IMG/VR virus record: IMGVR_UViG_3300025632_000039
Coordinates: 1 to 36,378 of that record
Direction: 5' to 3' (one strand)
Length of the DNA stretch: 36,378 bases
Origin: a virus
A program made the position numbers and the translations under genes. The notes beneath the pieces are model-generated. The model was not told where the DNA came from and did no database searches. It saw only the letters and a list, made by a program, of their open reading frames with translations. Positions 25,190 to 35,314 of this stretch are shown here, piece after piece. Positions within the stretch are counted from its first letter, which is position 1, and each line of letters begins with the position of its first letter.

Positions 25190-26593
25190 ATGGCAAGTGA
25201 TACTAACTTAATTCAAGGAGCTGCTGCGGCTTACAAAGACAGAGACGCAGCTGGTATGAAACGAGCTGGTATGGGGTTAGATAAAATAACCGCAGCGGCT
25301 AACGCGTGGCGTGACACAAAAATAGCAGAACAAAAAGCTGAAGACAAAAAAATTGAAGCTCTTCAAACTAAACTGAACGAACAGATAACAACCGAAGCCG
25401 CAACATCTAAGGCTTTAGGAAAATCAGAATACAACGCCTTTAAAAAAGATGCTAGAGCAATAAGAGATAGGTTGTTAGAAGCTAAAAGAAGTGGAGATAT
25501 TGATGCGCAGCAAGACGCTCAAATAGAGTTAAATGAATTAATGACTAACTCTCAAAAACTTAAAGATAGTTATGAAGCTATTGGTGAGAGTATTCCAGAA
25601 CTAGACATGAAGGCTATGACACAAGAGGGTAGGGATGCTTTTGAAAACTTTAAAAACAATCCAACTAGAGAACATTTTAGAAATGAAGATGGTGAAGATG
25701 CTTATAGATGGCAGGTGTTAGACGAAAATGGTCAACCAGTTCAAGACACTAACGAAGATGGTTCACCTAAAGTTGACCCTGACACTCAACAACCAGTTTA
25801 CAAAACACAATCATATACTCCAGATCAAATAAATGATCTTGGTGTAATGCCACAAACAGCAAACGGTAAACTTTTAAAAGACTTTGAGTTAGAATTAGCT
25901 GAAAACTATGAAGCTGGAGGTAGTATGGACAAAGCTATTAACGTAAGAGATGTAAGAGCAAAAGTAGCAGATCTTATACCAAAAACTCCAGAAGCACTTA
26001 GAAGCTGGGCTAAGAGTAATCCTACTGAAAACCATAAGCTAAACGTTGGAGGTTATTTATTAGATAATATATCTAGATTAGGTAACTATTCTGATTTAGG
26101 TGTTGTGTTTGAAAATTTAGAAGGCGTTGAAGATAAGCAAAAAGAAGGAGAACCCGGTTATGGTGTTATAGATGAAAATGACTTAATAAGTGATGAGGAT
26201 AAAGGTAAACTTGTCGATGCTATAATGAATGCTGATTACCCGGACATATCGCACGGTATATTAACAGAAGTTTATACTAACATAACTTATAATAGAGCAA
26301 TTGGTAAAGAAAACTACGATTATGACGACGGAGCGGATAACATGCTAGACGGATCATCTGCTGAAACACAAGATGAGAGAGATAAAGTTTTAACTGAAAA
26401 ACAAAAGACAAATTTAGTTGAGTTAAAGAAAGATCCTAAACCAGGAGAAACACCGAAAGCTATGGCTAAAAGATTAGACATGGATGTTAAAGATACTATA
26501 TGGGATGAGGAGACTCAAAAATTTATAAGTATACAATCATTGTACGCCACAGCGGCAAATAAGAAGGCAATAGGAGATACATCAAAATTTTAA
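25190..26593 (+). CDS. Helical internal virion protein candidate (T7 gp15-like position)
   Basis: This 467-aa, mostly helical, charged protein opens ASDTNLIQGAAAAYKDRDAAGMKRAGM. It has Lys/Glu/Gln-rich helices over residues about 40-140 (EQKAEDKKIEALQTKLNEQ) and a more varied middle and C-terminal half with acidic segments (EDGSPKVDPDTQQPVYKTQSYTPDQIN). No signal peptide, TM helix or catalytic motif is visible. It lies 16 bases after the glycine-zipper protein and 11 bases before the giant protein. The three look co-expressed and may form an ejection complex, with this as the second component. T7 gp15 is larger (747 aa), so the parallel is positional. Confidence 0.55.
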   Translation: MASDTNLIQGAAAAYKDRDAAGMKRAGMGLDKITAAANAWRDTKIAEQKAEDKKIEALQTKLNEQITTEAATSKALGKSEYNAFKKDARAIRDRLLEAKRSGDIDAQQDAQIELNELMTNSQKLKDSYEAIGESIPELDMKAMTQEGRDAFENFKNNPTREHFRNEDGEDAYRWQVLDENGQPVQDTNEDGSPKVDPDTQQPVYKTQSYTPDQINDLGVMPQTANGKLLKDFELELAENYEAGGSMDKAINVRDVRAKVADLIPKTPEALRSWAKSNPTENHKLNVGGYLLDNISRLGNYSDLGVVFENLEGVEDKQKEGEPGYGVIDENDLISDEDKGKLVDAIMNADYPDISHGILTEVYTNITYNRAIGKENYDYDDGADNMLDGSSAETQDERDKVLTEKQKTNLVELKKDPKPGETPKAMAKRLDMDVKDTIWDEETQKFISIQSLYATAANKKAIGDTSKF

Positions 26594-26604
26594 AATAATA
26601 TATA

Positions 26605-29600
26605 ATGGCATATAACGAAGAAGCTTTAGACTACGCTTATAATGATTTTAAGCAAGGTGGTTATTCTAAATCTAAAGAGGAGTTTGTTGAACTATTGGGT
26701 TCTAATGAAGAGGCTTTTAAAATGTCTTACGATTCATTTAAACAAGGTGGGTACGCAAAAAGTGCTGAAGAATATAGTACTTTGCTTGGGTTAACACCAG
26801 CAGCCCAAGAAGACTTTCCAGCAGACGAAGAAGTAAAGGAAGATCCATCACAGGAGGATGTCACTGTGGAAGGAGAAGATGGGGCATCCGAATCTGGGGA
26901 TACTTCTTCGGAATCACAAGAGACTGAAGAAGGGTTTGATTATGAGGCTGAAAAATTTAAAACAGAAGAAGATCTTAAAAAAGAAGACGATGAGTTTTAT
27001 GAAGCTTGGAAAGAAATTAATCCAGACAGTAATTTAACTAGGGAGGAGGTTACAACTGAAAAGAAAAAAAGAGACGCAAAAGACGAGGAAGAACCAACAG
27101 CGGATATTGATACTTCTGACCCATTGATGAGACCCTATTTGATGGATGAAAACCAGTTAATAGCACAACCATCTTCAACAGCGGTTCCTCAGCTTAACGA
27201 AGGAGAGCAAGAAGAAAGAACAAGAAAAGGAGTTGAAAAAGAAAATCTAGAAAAACAAGCGTTAACCGATTTAAACAATTACAAGAAAAAACATAGACAT
27301 CAGTTTCAAGAAGTTACTAGTAATTACGACCCTAATTTTCCTACACCCGATGGTAACATAACATTAGCCCCAGTGGGTACCGCTATAACAAAATCAATGA
27401 ATGAAAAGTTGGTATTGGGTATGATAAAGAATAATAAAGAAATTCAAGAAGTTATTATTCCGAGTCTTTATACTGATAATAAGAAAGAAATTGAAAATAA
27501 AATACAAGAATTAAGAAGTAAATACGGAGATGGTACTAACTTCTATTCTGAGGCTGACTATGCGGAAGCACAGGGAGAATTAAACTCTTTTGTTTCTAGC
27601 TTTTTATTTGAACACCCAAGATATGTTGAGATTGTAAATCAATACTCAAACGCTATGAACAAGCTGAATCTTAAAGATAATTCAGCATACCAAGTAGATA
27701 AAAATACTCCTCCGTGGTTGAAAGGTTTAGAAAGGTTTGGGCGAAAAAGTCCTCTTAATTTTCTTAATTTATCTCCAATGGCAGCATACAGCACGGCTCA
27801 CAGCATGGGTACGGGTATGTTTGGTCATGTTTCAAAATTAAAAGAAAAATATGATTGGGGGCCAAGGTATGAAAAACATCAAAGAAACCTACAAAGAGCA
27901 GAGCAAGAAGGTTGGGATGATAGTAAAACTGGTTTTGTAAACGAGCAAGGAGACTTTAAACCCTTGGCTTCTAAGAGAGATGATTATAGAACCCCAACAA
28001 CTTGGGGTGAGGCTAAGAAAAACATGCAAAAGATTCTTAACAAGAACCAAGACGACTTTAAAAGGGATCTAATGATTATTCAAGAGCGTCGCGCTAAAGA
28101 GGGGGCTTTTAAAAAAGCTTCGTTTGAAAGATTTGCTTCTGGAGAGCATAGTTTAAAAGAGTTGGGTTTAATGATATCAGAACAAGGACCAAATATGATC
28201 GCAGCCTTAGCGTCTTTTGGTGCTTTACCAGCCATGAGTGAGGGTGCTACTATTTACGAAACTTTAGTAAGAGATGCCGCTAAAGAAAAGTATGGTTTAC
28301 TATTTAAAGAACCTACAGCAGAGCAAATGTATCAAGTTTTAATGGATGATACAGGAAACAAAATGGCTGATACAGCTACCGCTTCAACCGTTGCTATAGC
28401 TGGATTAGAGTATATTGGCGCTAGAACAATGATGCCCGTATTTAAAGACGCTATAGGATCTTTGTTAAAGGGTCAATTTAAAAGATCGTTAAGAGGATTA
28501 GCTAATACTGGTCAAAGTATGGCTTTGGGTGGTTTTACAGAGGGTTTAACTGAGGGTTTGCAAACAGTAGTATCTAGTATGGCGACGGGTCATTGGAGAG
28601 CTGAAGAATTTACTGAGGCTATTGGAATGGGTACTGTAATGGGTGTAATAATGCCTTTTGGTGGAAGTGTAGTTACTCAAACCTCAAGAGAACTTAGCGA
28701 AAGTATAAAAATAGTTGCTAGTAGATATGATAAAAAGGTTTCAGATAAAATGTTTAACAACCACCAGTCTTTATTAGATGAAGCTTTGAAGACGGGGCAG
28801 ATAGACATGCAGGAATACAAAGAAAAAACGGAGGCGTTAGCATCTGTAAGAAATAGCAATAACAAAATACCTAAAAATCTTAACGAAAAAGAAAAAACTG
28901 AATCTATAGATTTACTTATAGAAAAAGAAACTATAGAAAAAGAAACAGAAGGCAAAGATAAAAACCTTGTTGTAAAACAAAGTGAGAGAGTAGAGGCTAT
29001 AGACAATAGATTACAAGAAATTGGTTCTGAAGCACAGTTAAGATCTGTAAAGAAAATAGCCGAACAGGTAGAAGAAAAAACAGGTAAAAAAATAAATATA
29101 CGTAAAGGTAATACAAAAGATCAAAAGGCTTTTCTTGAAGAGCAAGAGGGAGATGAAATACAGTTCAGCAAAGGTGTTGTTAATTTTATGAAGGAAGTTA
29201 TAGCTGACCCAACCTCTACAAATGAAGAAGTAGCAGAAGCAAGGGCTATATTAAGAGCACAGAGAAAAGGAGATAGACAACGTTTAAACGCTATAAAAGG
29301 AGGCTCTACTAACTACGGTAGCATGATACCCGTGCTTAATGAAAACGGAGAGGTTATAAGTTTTGACATGTTTATAAACGAGGAAACTTCTATGCAAGAT
29401 GGTATGGTCAACACCGCTGCTCACGAAATGTTTCACGCCATGTTGTTTGCTACGCTCAAAGGTAATACTGAAACACAAATGGATTTTGGTCAAGGCGTAT
29501 TGAGTGCTATGGAAAATGGTGGCATGCAGCTGAAACCTGGTAGTAGTTTAGCCGCTAGAATGAGTATGTATTCTCCAGAAGAAGGTTTAGGGGAAGAGGT

Positions 29601-32600
29601 CGCAACATTAACTTCAGAAGCCATGTTAAATGACGAGGTTGATATAAACGAAACTGGTTTTGACATACTAGGGAATATGTTAAGAAGATTTTCACAAAAA
29701 CATCTTGGTGTTTTGGGTGGTATAAAGTTTAACACAAACAAACAAATATTTAATTTCCTTAAAGATTATAATAAATCTATAGAAGATGGTAAGGGGTTAA
29801 ACAAAGCGATGTTAAAAGCCTTTACAAAAGGAGTTAAAGGTAAGGTAATAAAAGGATCTAAAGAAGCTAAAGCGCAAGTTATGGGTTCTAAATCTGGATT
29901 TGCTCAAGATGAGATTATTAAAGATTTAGGTTTAGCCTCAAACACTGCTGATATTGTTTCTAGAAACGAATCTATAGAAAAAGATATTATAAAAGAAGGT
30001 GTTAAAGATGACAAAGGTAATATAATAGCATCTACAGCAAACCAAAGGAGATTAGCCGAAAATAATTTACCTAGAGCTTTTGCTCTGGCTAGACAAGCTG
30101 CTAATAAAGGAAATGATCTTACGTTAGAAGAGGGTTTAAAAATGAACGACGTTATGGAGTTTTTTAGTGAATACTCTTTAAAACTTACTGAGTTAGCTAG
30201 AACGTACAAAGCTCAAATGATAGATCCTAAAACTGGTAAAATTATAAAAGTACCGTTTGGTGCTTATATGAACTCGTTGCTACCATTAAAGTATTCTGGT
30301 ATATTAGACAAGCTTAAAAGTAAAGTTGAAACATCTAGCATGTCAGATGAAACAACTGCTAAAACAGTTGCTAAAAAGTTTGCTTCAAATACAGAACTTT
30401 CTAACACGGAAGTTGAGGGTAAAACTGTAGCTTTAAATTCTATTAACGAAAACAAAGTTCAAAAGCAATTAGTTAAAATAGCTAAAGGAATAGAGTTACT
30501 TGGGGGGTTACGTAAATACAAAGACGTTAAAGGCGAGCTAGTTGCGCACCGTAAGTTTATGAAAGACGGTACTGAAATAACTCCAAAGCTAAAAGCTCAA
30601 TACAAAAAAGATGGTAAAAAACCGCCTAAAGAATTAAAATCTCTACGTGAACCAATAGGCGAGTTATACGGTGGGCTAGAAGCTGTAGCTAGTATATTTG
30701 GTAAAGATATTGCTATTAGAATTTTACGAGAACAAGATCTTACTACTGAACAACGAAGATCAGCTCAAGATAAAATATTACAATATACCCCAGAGATAAT
30801 AGCTATGATGCCATTTGGCACGACAGCTAGTGGTGATGCTACTGGCGTTGCTAATACTAAATTAAGTATATTTTATAAAAAACTGGCTAGAACCAAAATG
30901 AAAAATACTGGTACTGGTAAAGGTTTAGCTACACAACAAAAACAAAATATAGATCCTACTAAATTTAGAGAGTTAGTAGGTCTCGTGAGAGGCGGTAGAA
31001 TAAACAACACGTCAGTAGACGGTGCTATTAGAGCTATTATAGTTCAAGTTGCCGCTATAGCCAACAATCAATCTATAAGACAAACGCACGGTCCACAAAC
31101 ATTATCTTTAAAAGATGGTAAAGCATCTACAATGTGGAGTAAAAGATTTACGGGTGATGGTACTATAGAGGGAGATATGAGTCTTTTAATGTTACAGGAA
31201 AACGTTTCTTATCAAAAACTACTTCAATCTAAAATAGATGCTCTTGTTAAAGATGGTTTAATGACAAGGAAAGAAGCTGAAGAAACTTATGGTTCTATAG
31301 ACATGAACTCAGAAGAAGGAAGAGCTGACATGCTAAATTGGGTGTATAATAATATGAGTAATTATATGCCTTGGTCTTTCTTTAATCACACTGGTAATTG
31401 GACTGGTACGTTTACAACTGTTAAAATTGATAAAATACCGAAGAAAGAATGGCGTAAAAAACGAGATGATTATTCTGTAAGATCTTTTAAAAAACCTTAT
31501 GCTGATTTAACTAAAGATCAAAAAAAGGTAGTTGAGAGAAAAATGACAAAAGATAATTGGCCTGGAGAAATAACTGAGAAGAAACACAAGGGTAATCTTC
31601 TGTTTAAAGACGCTGTAGAGTTAAAAGAAGCTCAACAAGCGTTTATAGACAGTGGTGCCGCTTGGAATGGTGAGAATATATCAGAACAAGATAAAACCGA
31701 TATTGCTAATGCGTTAAAAAGAACAACTCAAAACGAAAAAAATCTTAAAGATAAAAAAGCCAAAGCTAGTAAGAGAAGGGGTGTAAAATTAATATGGGGT
31801 ATATTTGAGCAAATGGTTCAAGATAACCCAGCTAATTTAAAATACATAGCGGCTCTATTGTCGTCTTCAGCTTCTCAACAAGGACATTTTATGAGAACTG
31901 GTTCTGATTTTGCTTTCTTAAACACTTTAAGTGGTAAAAACGTAGAAGAACACACGCAGGCTGCAACCGCTTTTGGTAGATTTTTGTTTAGTAGATTAGC
32001 AGAAGGTAGTTTATCAGAAAACATAGATGTTGCTTTGGAGTCTTATTTTCAAGGTTCTTTACCAAAAATATATGATAATAAATTAAAAGGTGACACTTGG
32101 AGTTATCAAAGTGATGCCGGTAGATACACATGGGGAGTTTTAACTGGACAGATGAACATCTGGGTTAGATACTTTAATCCGGACGTCAACAACAATAACG
32201 GTGGTATTGACCCTAATGTAATAGTTTTATCAAACGGTAAAACGTTGGCTCAAGAATATGGAGTTGATACTAAAGGTGAGGTTACACCTGAAATTTTAAA
32301 ACTACAACAAGAAACCTTGTTTAGATTGTTTAGTGGTGAAATTGACGTTAACGATGCTAGATTAACTATGGAAGCTTTAGTTAAAGTAAACAGAAAACCA
32401 GGTATTGAAGAGGCTGTTATTTTGGATAAGGCTAGAAAAAAAGCTAGAGTTTATGCTTCTAAGCCAGCTAAAGGAATTACAGTTTTAGATTTTGATGATA
32501 CGTTGGCTACAAGTAAATCTTTAGTTATATCTACGTCACCTGATGGTGCGGTTAGAAAGCTAACGGCTGAAGAATTTGCTCAAGAGGGCGCTGATTTATT

Positions 32601-35280
32601 AGATCAAGGTTGGACACATGATTTTTCAGAATTTAGTAAAGTTGTGGATGGTAAAGTTGCATCGCTGTTTAATAAGGCAATGAAATTACAAGGTAAATTT
32701 GGTCCTGAGAATATGTTTGTACTAACAGCAAGACCTGCTGATTCTGCCCCAGCTATATTTGAGTTTTTAAAAGCTAATGGTTTAAATATACCATTAAAGA
32801 ATATTACTGGTTTAGCAAATTCAACGCCTGAGTCTAAGGCACTTTGGATAGCTGATAAAGTTGCTGAAGGATATAATGACTTTTATTTCGCAGACGACGC
32901 TTTACAAAACGTGCAAGCTGTAGATAATATGCTAGAACAATTTGATGTTAAACGTAAAGTTCAACAAGCTAAAATACAATTTAGTAAAAGGTTAAACCCT
33001 GAGTTTAACAATATATTAGAAGGATCAACCGGCGTTGAATCTCAAAAACAATTTTCTGATGCTCAAGCAAAATTAAGAGGTCAAAAAACTAAATACAAAT
33101 CTATAATACCAGCATCTGCTCAGGATTTCCAAGGATTATTATATAACTTCTTAGGTAAAGGTAAGAAAGGAGAGGCCGATATGGTTTTCTTCAAAAAAGC
33201 TTTAATAGATCCATTTGCTAGAGGTATTAATGAGTTAAATGCGTCAAGACAAACAGCTGCAAATGATTTTGAAAATTTAAATAAAAAATTCCCTGATGTT
33301 AAGAAGAAACTTAACAATAATATAGAGGGCTTAGACTATACTTACGATCAAGCTATGAGAGTTTATCTTTGGAATAAAGCCGGTTTTGAGGTTCCTGGTT
33401 TGTCTAAAAGAGATTTAGCAGCTTTAACTAGTATAATAGAAAATAATCCTGAAATGAAAGTTTACGCTGACGCTATAGGTTTAATTTCTAAAAAAGAAGA
33501 TGGTTATTCGCAGCCTAAAGACTATTGGTTAGCTGAAAGCATTGCTTCTGACTTATTGAGTGATGGCGCGATTGGAGATAAAAGATCTGATTTCCTTGCT
33601 GAATGGATAGAGAATAAAAACATGATATTTTCTCCTGAAAATCTAAACAAAATAGAAGCTATATATGGTTCTAAGTTTAGAGAAGCTTTAGAAGACATGT
33701 TATATCGTATGGAAACTGGTAGAAACAGACCAATGGGTGGTGGTAGGTTAGTAAACGGTTTTATGAATTGGACAAACAACTCTGTTGGTGCAATCATGTT
33801 CTTGAACTTACGTTCTGCTACACTACAAACTATATCGGCTGTCAATTACGTTAATTGGACTGACAATAATCCGGCTAAAGCAGCCGCAGCATTTGCAAAT
33901 CAACCACAGTTTTGGAGAGACTTCTCTTATATATTTAATTCTGATTATTTAAAACAAAGAAGATCTGGTAATCAAAGAGGTGTAAATGAGGCAGAATTAT
34001 CTGAAGCAGTAGCTGGTAGTGATAATAAAGCTAAAGCGGCTATAGCTTGGTTGCTTAAAAAAGGGTTTACACCAACACAGATTGCAGATAGCTTTGCAAT
34101 ATCTATGGGTGGTGCTACGTTCTACAGAAATAGAATTAAAAAGTATGTCAAAGAAGGTATGACTACAGAGCAAGCTGAAAAACAAGCGTTTTTAGATCTT
34201 CAAGAAACAACAGAGGTAAACCAGCAATCAGCTAGACCTGACATGATATCTCAGCAGCAAGCGTCTCCACTTGGTAGATTAATATTAGCATTCCAAAATA
34301 CCCCTATGCAGTACGCTAGGATAATGAACAAAGCCACTAGAGATTTAGTAAATGGTAGAGGTGATTATAGAGCTCATGTATCTAAGATTGTTTATTATGG
34401 TTTTGTTCAGAGTATAATATTTGGTGCTTTACAATCTGCATTGTACGCTTCGCTTGGAGACGATGATGAAGAAGATTTCGGCAGAAAGAAGGAAAGAATA
34501 TTAAATCAAATGGTAGATTCTTGGTTAACTGGTATTGGTTATGGTGGTAAAGCTATTGGAACAATGAAAAATACCATTATGGAGTACCTAAAGCAAAGAG
34601 ACAAGGGTTTTAACTCTGATCATGCTTACACATTGTTAACTCTACTTAGTTTCTCCCCACCAATAGGATCTAAACTACGTAAGATATATTCATCTATACA
34701 AACTGAAGAATTCAATAGAGGTGTTTTCAGTAAAAGAGGATTTACTTTAGATAATCCTATTTGGTCTGGTATTGGTAATGTTGTTGAAGGCCTTACAAAT
34801 ATTCCGCTTGGTAGGATATCTAATTTAATGTTACAACTAGATAACGCTATGGATCCTGCTCACAAATGGTGGCAACGTGTTGCCTTGTTATTAGGACAAA
34901 ACACTTGGGACTTAGGAATTAAAGATCCAGATATCGAAGCTGCTAAAGACGAGGTAAAAGAAGAAAAGAAAATAGAGTCTAAGAAGAAAGCTAAGATCAA
35001 GAAGGAGCAGAAGAAAAAAGAAAAAGAAGAAGAGAACAAAGCTGTAATAGAAGAGAACAAAAAGAAAAGTAAGAAAGACGGTATTTGTTCTGCTGTAAGT
35101 AAAAGTGGTAAAAGATGTAAAACTAAAGTTGTTGATGGTAAACTATTTTGCACTGTACACGAGTCTACTACTAAAAGATCTGACGGTAAAGAAGTTCAGT
35201 GTAGAAAACGTAAAGCAGACGGCAAAAGATGTAAGATGAAAACGACAAACAAAAGCGGGTATTGTTACTACCACGATTAA
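26605..35280 (+). CDS. 2891-aa giant multidomain virion protein (peptidase, HAD, Cys3His modules)
   Basis: Visible segments in order: two 30-aa repeats (residues 5-62); an acidic disordered region (about 65-170); a glycine-rich, membrane-like region (about 525-690, with ALGGFTEGLTEGLQ); a metallopeptidase with H940-E-x2-H944 and E997/E998 as possible third ligand; and a HAD phosphatase. The HAD motifs are D1962-F-D1964-x-T1966, T2041 in MFVLTARP, K2078 and DD2097-2098. Further on are a helical block with FQNTPMQYARIMNKATRDLVNGRGDYR before an IIFGALQSALYASL hydrophobic stretch (about 2560-2620), a Lys/Glu coiled coil (about 2775-2825) and two Cys3His modules at the end. Such fusions correspond to 'polyvalent' proteins injected with phage DNA. 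Position parallels T7 gp16. No RNA-polymerase DFDGD motif is present, so it is not the crAss-type virion polymerase. Confidence 0.8.
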   Translation: MAYNEEALDYAYNDFKQGGYSKSKEEFVELLGSNEEAFKMSYDSFKQGGYAKSAEEYSTLLGLTPAAQEDFPADEEVKEDPSQEDVTVEGEDGASESGDTSSESQETEEGFDYEAEKFKTEEDLKKEDDEFYEAWKEINPDSNLTREEVTTEKKKRDAKDEEEPTADIDTSDPLMRPYLMDENQLIAQPSSTAVPQLNEGEQEERTRKGVEKENLEKQALTDLNNYKKKHRHQFQEVTSNYDPNFPTPDGNITLAPVGTAITKSMNEKLVLGMIKNNKEIQEVIIPSLYTDNKKEIENKIQELRSKYGDGTNFYSEADYAEAQGELNSFVSSFLFEHPRYVEIVNQYSNAMNKLNLKDNSAYQVDKNTPPWLKGLERFGRKSPLNFLNLSPMAAYSTAHSMGTGMFGHVSKLKEKYDWGPRYEKHQRNLQRAEQEGWDDSKTGFVNEQGDFKPLASKRDDYRTPTTWGEAKKNMQKILNKNQDDFKRDLMIIQERRAKEGAFKKASFERFASGEHSLKELGLMISEQGPNMIAALASFGALPAMSEGATIYETLVRDAAKEKYGLLFKEPTAEQMYQVLMDDTGNKMADTATASTVAIAGLEYIGARTMMPVFKDAIGSLLKGQFKRSLRGLANTGQSMALGGFTEGLTEGLQTVVSSMATGHWRAEEFTEAIGMGTVMGVIMPFGGSVVTQTSRELSESIKIVASRYDKKVSDKMFNNHQSLLDEALKTGQIDMQEYKEKTEALASVRNSNNKIPKNLNEKEKTESIDLLIEKETIEKETEGKDKNLVVKQSERVEAIDNRLQEIGSEAQLRSVKKIAEQVEEKTGKKINIRKGNTKDQKAFLEEQEGDEIQFSKGVVNFMKEVIADPTSTNEEVAEARAILRAQRKGDRQRLNAIKGGSTNYGSMIPVLNENGEVISFDMFINEETSMQDGMVNTAAHEMFHAMLFATLKGNTETQMDFGQGVLSAMENGGMQLKPGSSLAARMSMYSPEEGLGEEVATLTSEAMLNDEVDINETGFDILGNMLRRFSQKHLGVLGGIKFNTNKQIFNFLKDYNKSIEDGKGLNKAMLKAFTKGVKGKVIKGSKEAKAQVMGSKSGFAQDEIIKDLGLASNTADIVSRNESIEKDIIKEGVKDDKGNIIASTANQRRLAENNLPRAFALARQAANKGNDLTLEEGLKMNDVMEFFSEYSLKLTELARTYKAQMIDPKTGKIIKVPFGAYMNSLLPLKYSGILDKLKSKVETSSMSDETTAKTVAKKFASNTELSNTEVEGKTVALNSINENKVQKQLVKIAKGIELLGGLRKYKDVKGELVAHRKFMKDGTEITPKLKAQYKKDGKKPPKELKSLREPIGELYGGLEAVASIFGKDIAIRILREQDLTTEQRRSAQDKILQYTPEIIAMMPFGTTASGDATGVANTKLSIFYKKLARTKMKNTGTGKGLATQQKQNIDPTKFRELVGLVRGGRINNTSVDGAIRAIIVQVAAIANNQSIRQTHGPQTLSLKDGKASTMWSKRFTGDGTIEGDMSLLMLQENVSYQKLLQSKIDALVKDGLMTRKEAEETYGSIDMNSEEGRADMLNWVYNNMSNYMPWSFFNHTGNWTGTFTTVKIDKIPKKEWRKKRDDYSVRSFKKPYADLTKDQKKVVERKMTKDNWPGEITEKKHKGNLLFKDAVELKEAQQAFIDSGAAWNGENISEQDKTDIANALKRTTQNEKNLKDKKAKASKRRGVKLIWGIFEQMVQDNPANLKYIAALLSSSASQQGHFMRTGSDFAFLNTLSGKNVEEHTQAATAFGRFLFSRLAEGSLSENIDVALESYFQGSLPKIYDNKLKGDTWSYQSDAGRYTWGVLTGQMNIWVRYFNPDVNNNNGGIDPNVIVLSNGKTLAQEYGVDTKGEVTPEILKLQQETLFRLFSGEIDVNDARLTMEALVKVNRKPGIEEAVILDKARKKARVYASKPAKGITVLDFDDTLATSKSLVISTSPDGAVRKLTAEEFAQEGADLLDQGWTHDFSEFSKVVDGKVASLFNKAMKLQGKFGPENMFVLTARPADSAPAIFEFLKANGLNIPLKNITGLANSTPESKALWIADKVAEGYNDFYFADDALQNVQAVDNMLEQFDVKRKVQQAKIQFSKRLNPEFNNILEGSTGVESQKQFSDAQAKLRGQKTKYKSIIPASAQDFQGLLYNFLGKGKKGEADMVFFKKALIDPFARGINELNASRQTAANDFENLNKKFPDVKKKLNNNIEGLDYTYDQAMRVYLWNKAGFEVPGLSKRDLAALTSIIENNPEMKVYADAIGLISKKEDGYSQPKDYWLAESIASDLLSDGAIGDKRSDFLAEWIENKNMIFSPENLNKIEAIYGSKFREALEDMLYRMETGRNRPMGGGRLVNGFMNWTNNSVGAIMFLNLRSATLQTISAVNYVNWTDNNPAKAAAAFANQPQFWRDFSYIFNSDYLKQRRSGNQRGVNEAELSEAVAGSDNKAKAAIAWLLKKGFTPTQIADSFAISMGGATFYRNRIKKYVKEGMTTEQAEKQAFLDLQETTEVNQQSARPDMISQQQASPLGRLILAFQNTPMQYARIMNKATRDLVNGRGDYRAHVSKIVYYGFVQSIIFGALQSALYASLGDDDEEDFGRKKERILNQMVDSWLTGIGYGGKAIGTMKNTIMEYLKQRDKGFNSDHAYTLLTLLSFSPPIGSKLRKIYSSIQTEEFNRGVFSKRGFTLDNPIWSGIGNVVEGLTNIPLGRISNLMLQLDNAMDPAHKWWQRVALLLGQNTWDLGIKDPDIEAAKDEVKEEKKIESKKKAKIKKEQKKKEKEEENKAVIEENKKKSKKDGICSAVSKSGKRCKTKVVDGKLFCTVHESTTKRSDGKEVQCRKRKADGKRCKMKTTNKSGYCYYHD
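26617..26790 (+). repeat. Two 30-aa N-terminal repeats of the giant protein
   Basis: Residues 5-32 and 35-62 repeat with period 30: EEALDYAYNDFKQGGYSKSK then EEAFKMSYDSFKQGGYAKSA, each closing with EE[FY]..LLG. They are probably helical pairs. Similar AY..F...GY repeats are seen at the starts of large Bacteroidetes phage proteins. Confidence 0.85.
35086..35274 (+). repeat. Two identical-spacing Cys3His zinc modules at the end of the giant protein
   Basis: C2828-x9-C2838-x10-C2849-x2-H2852 and C2866-x9-C2876-x10-C2887-x2-H2890 share the same spacing with a 38-residue period. Around the second Cys each has GKRCK and the last pair is FC..H or YC..H. This looks like zinc binding, possibly to DNA. 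Confidence 0.85.
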
Positions 35281-35314
35281 GTAAACAATTGAAAAAATAA
35301 GTGATAATATAAAG

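Noticed and set aside
26605-35280. Giant protein as a crAss-type virion RNA polymerase
   Set aside because: No DFDGD-type catalytic motif is visible. The DFDDT sequence at residues 1962-1966 belongs to a HAD phosphatase, supported by the matching T2041, K2078 and D2097/D2098.
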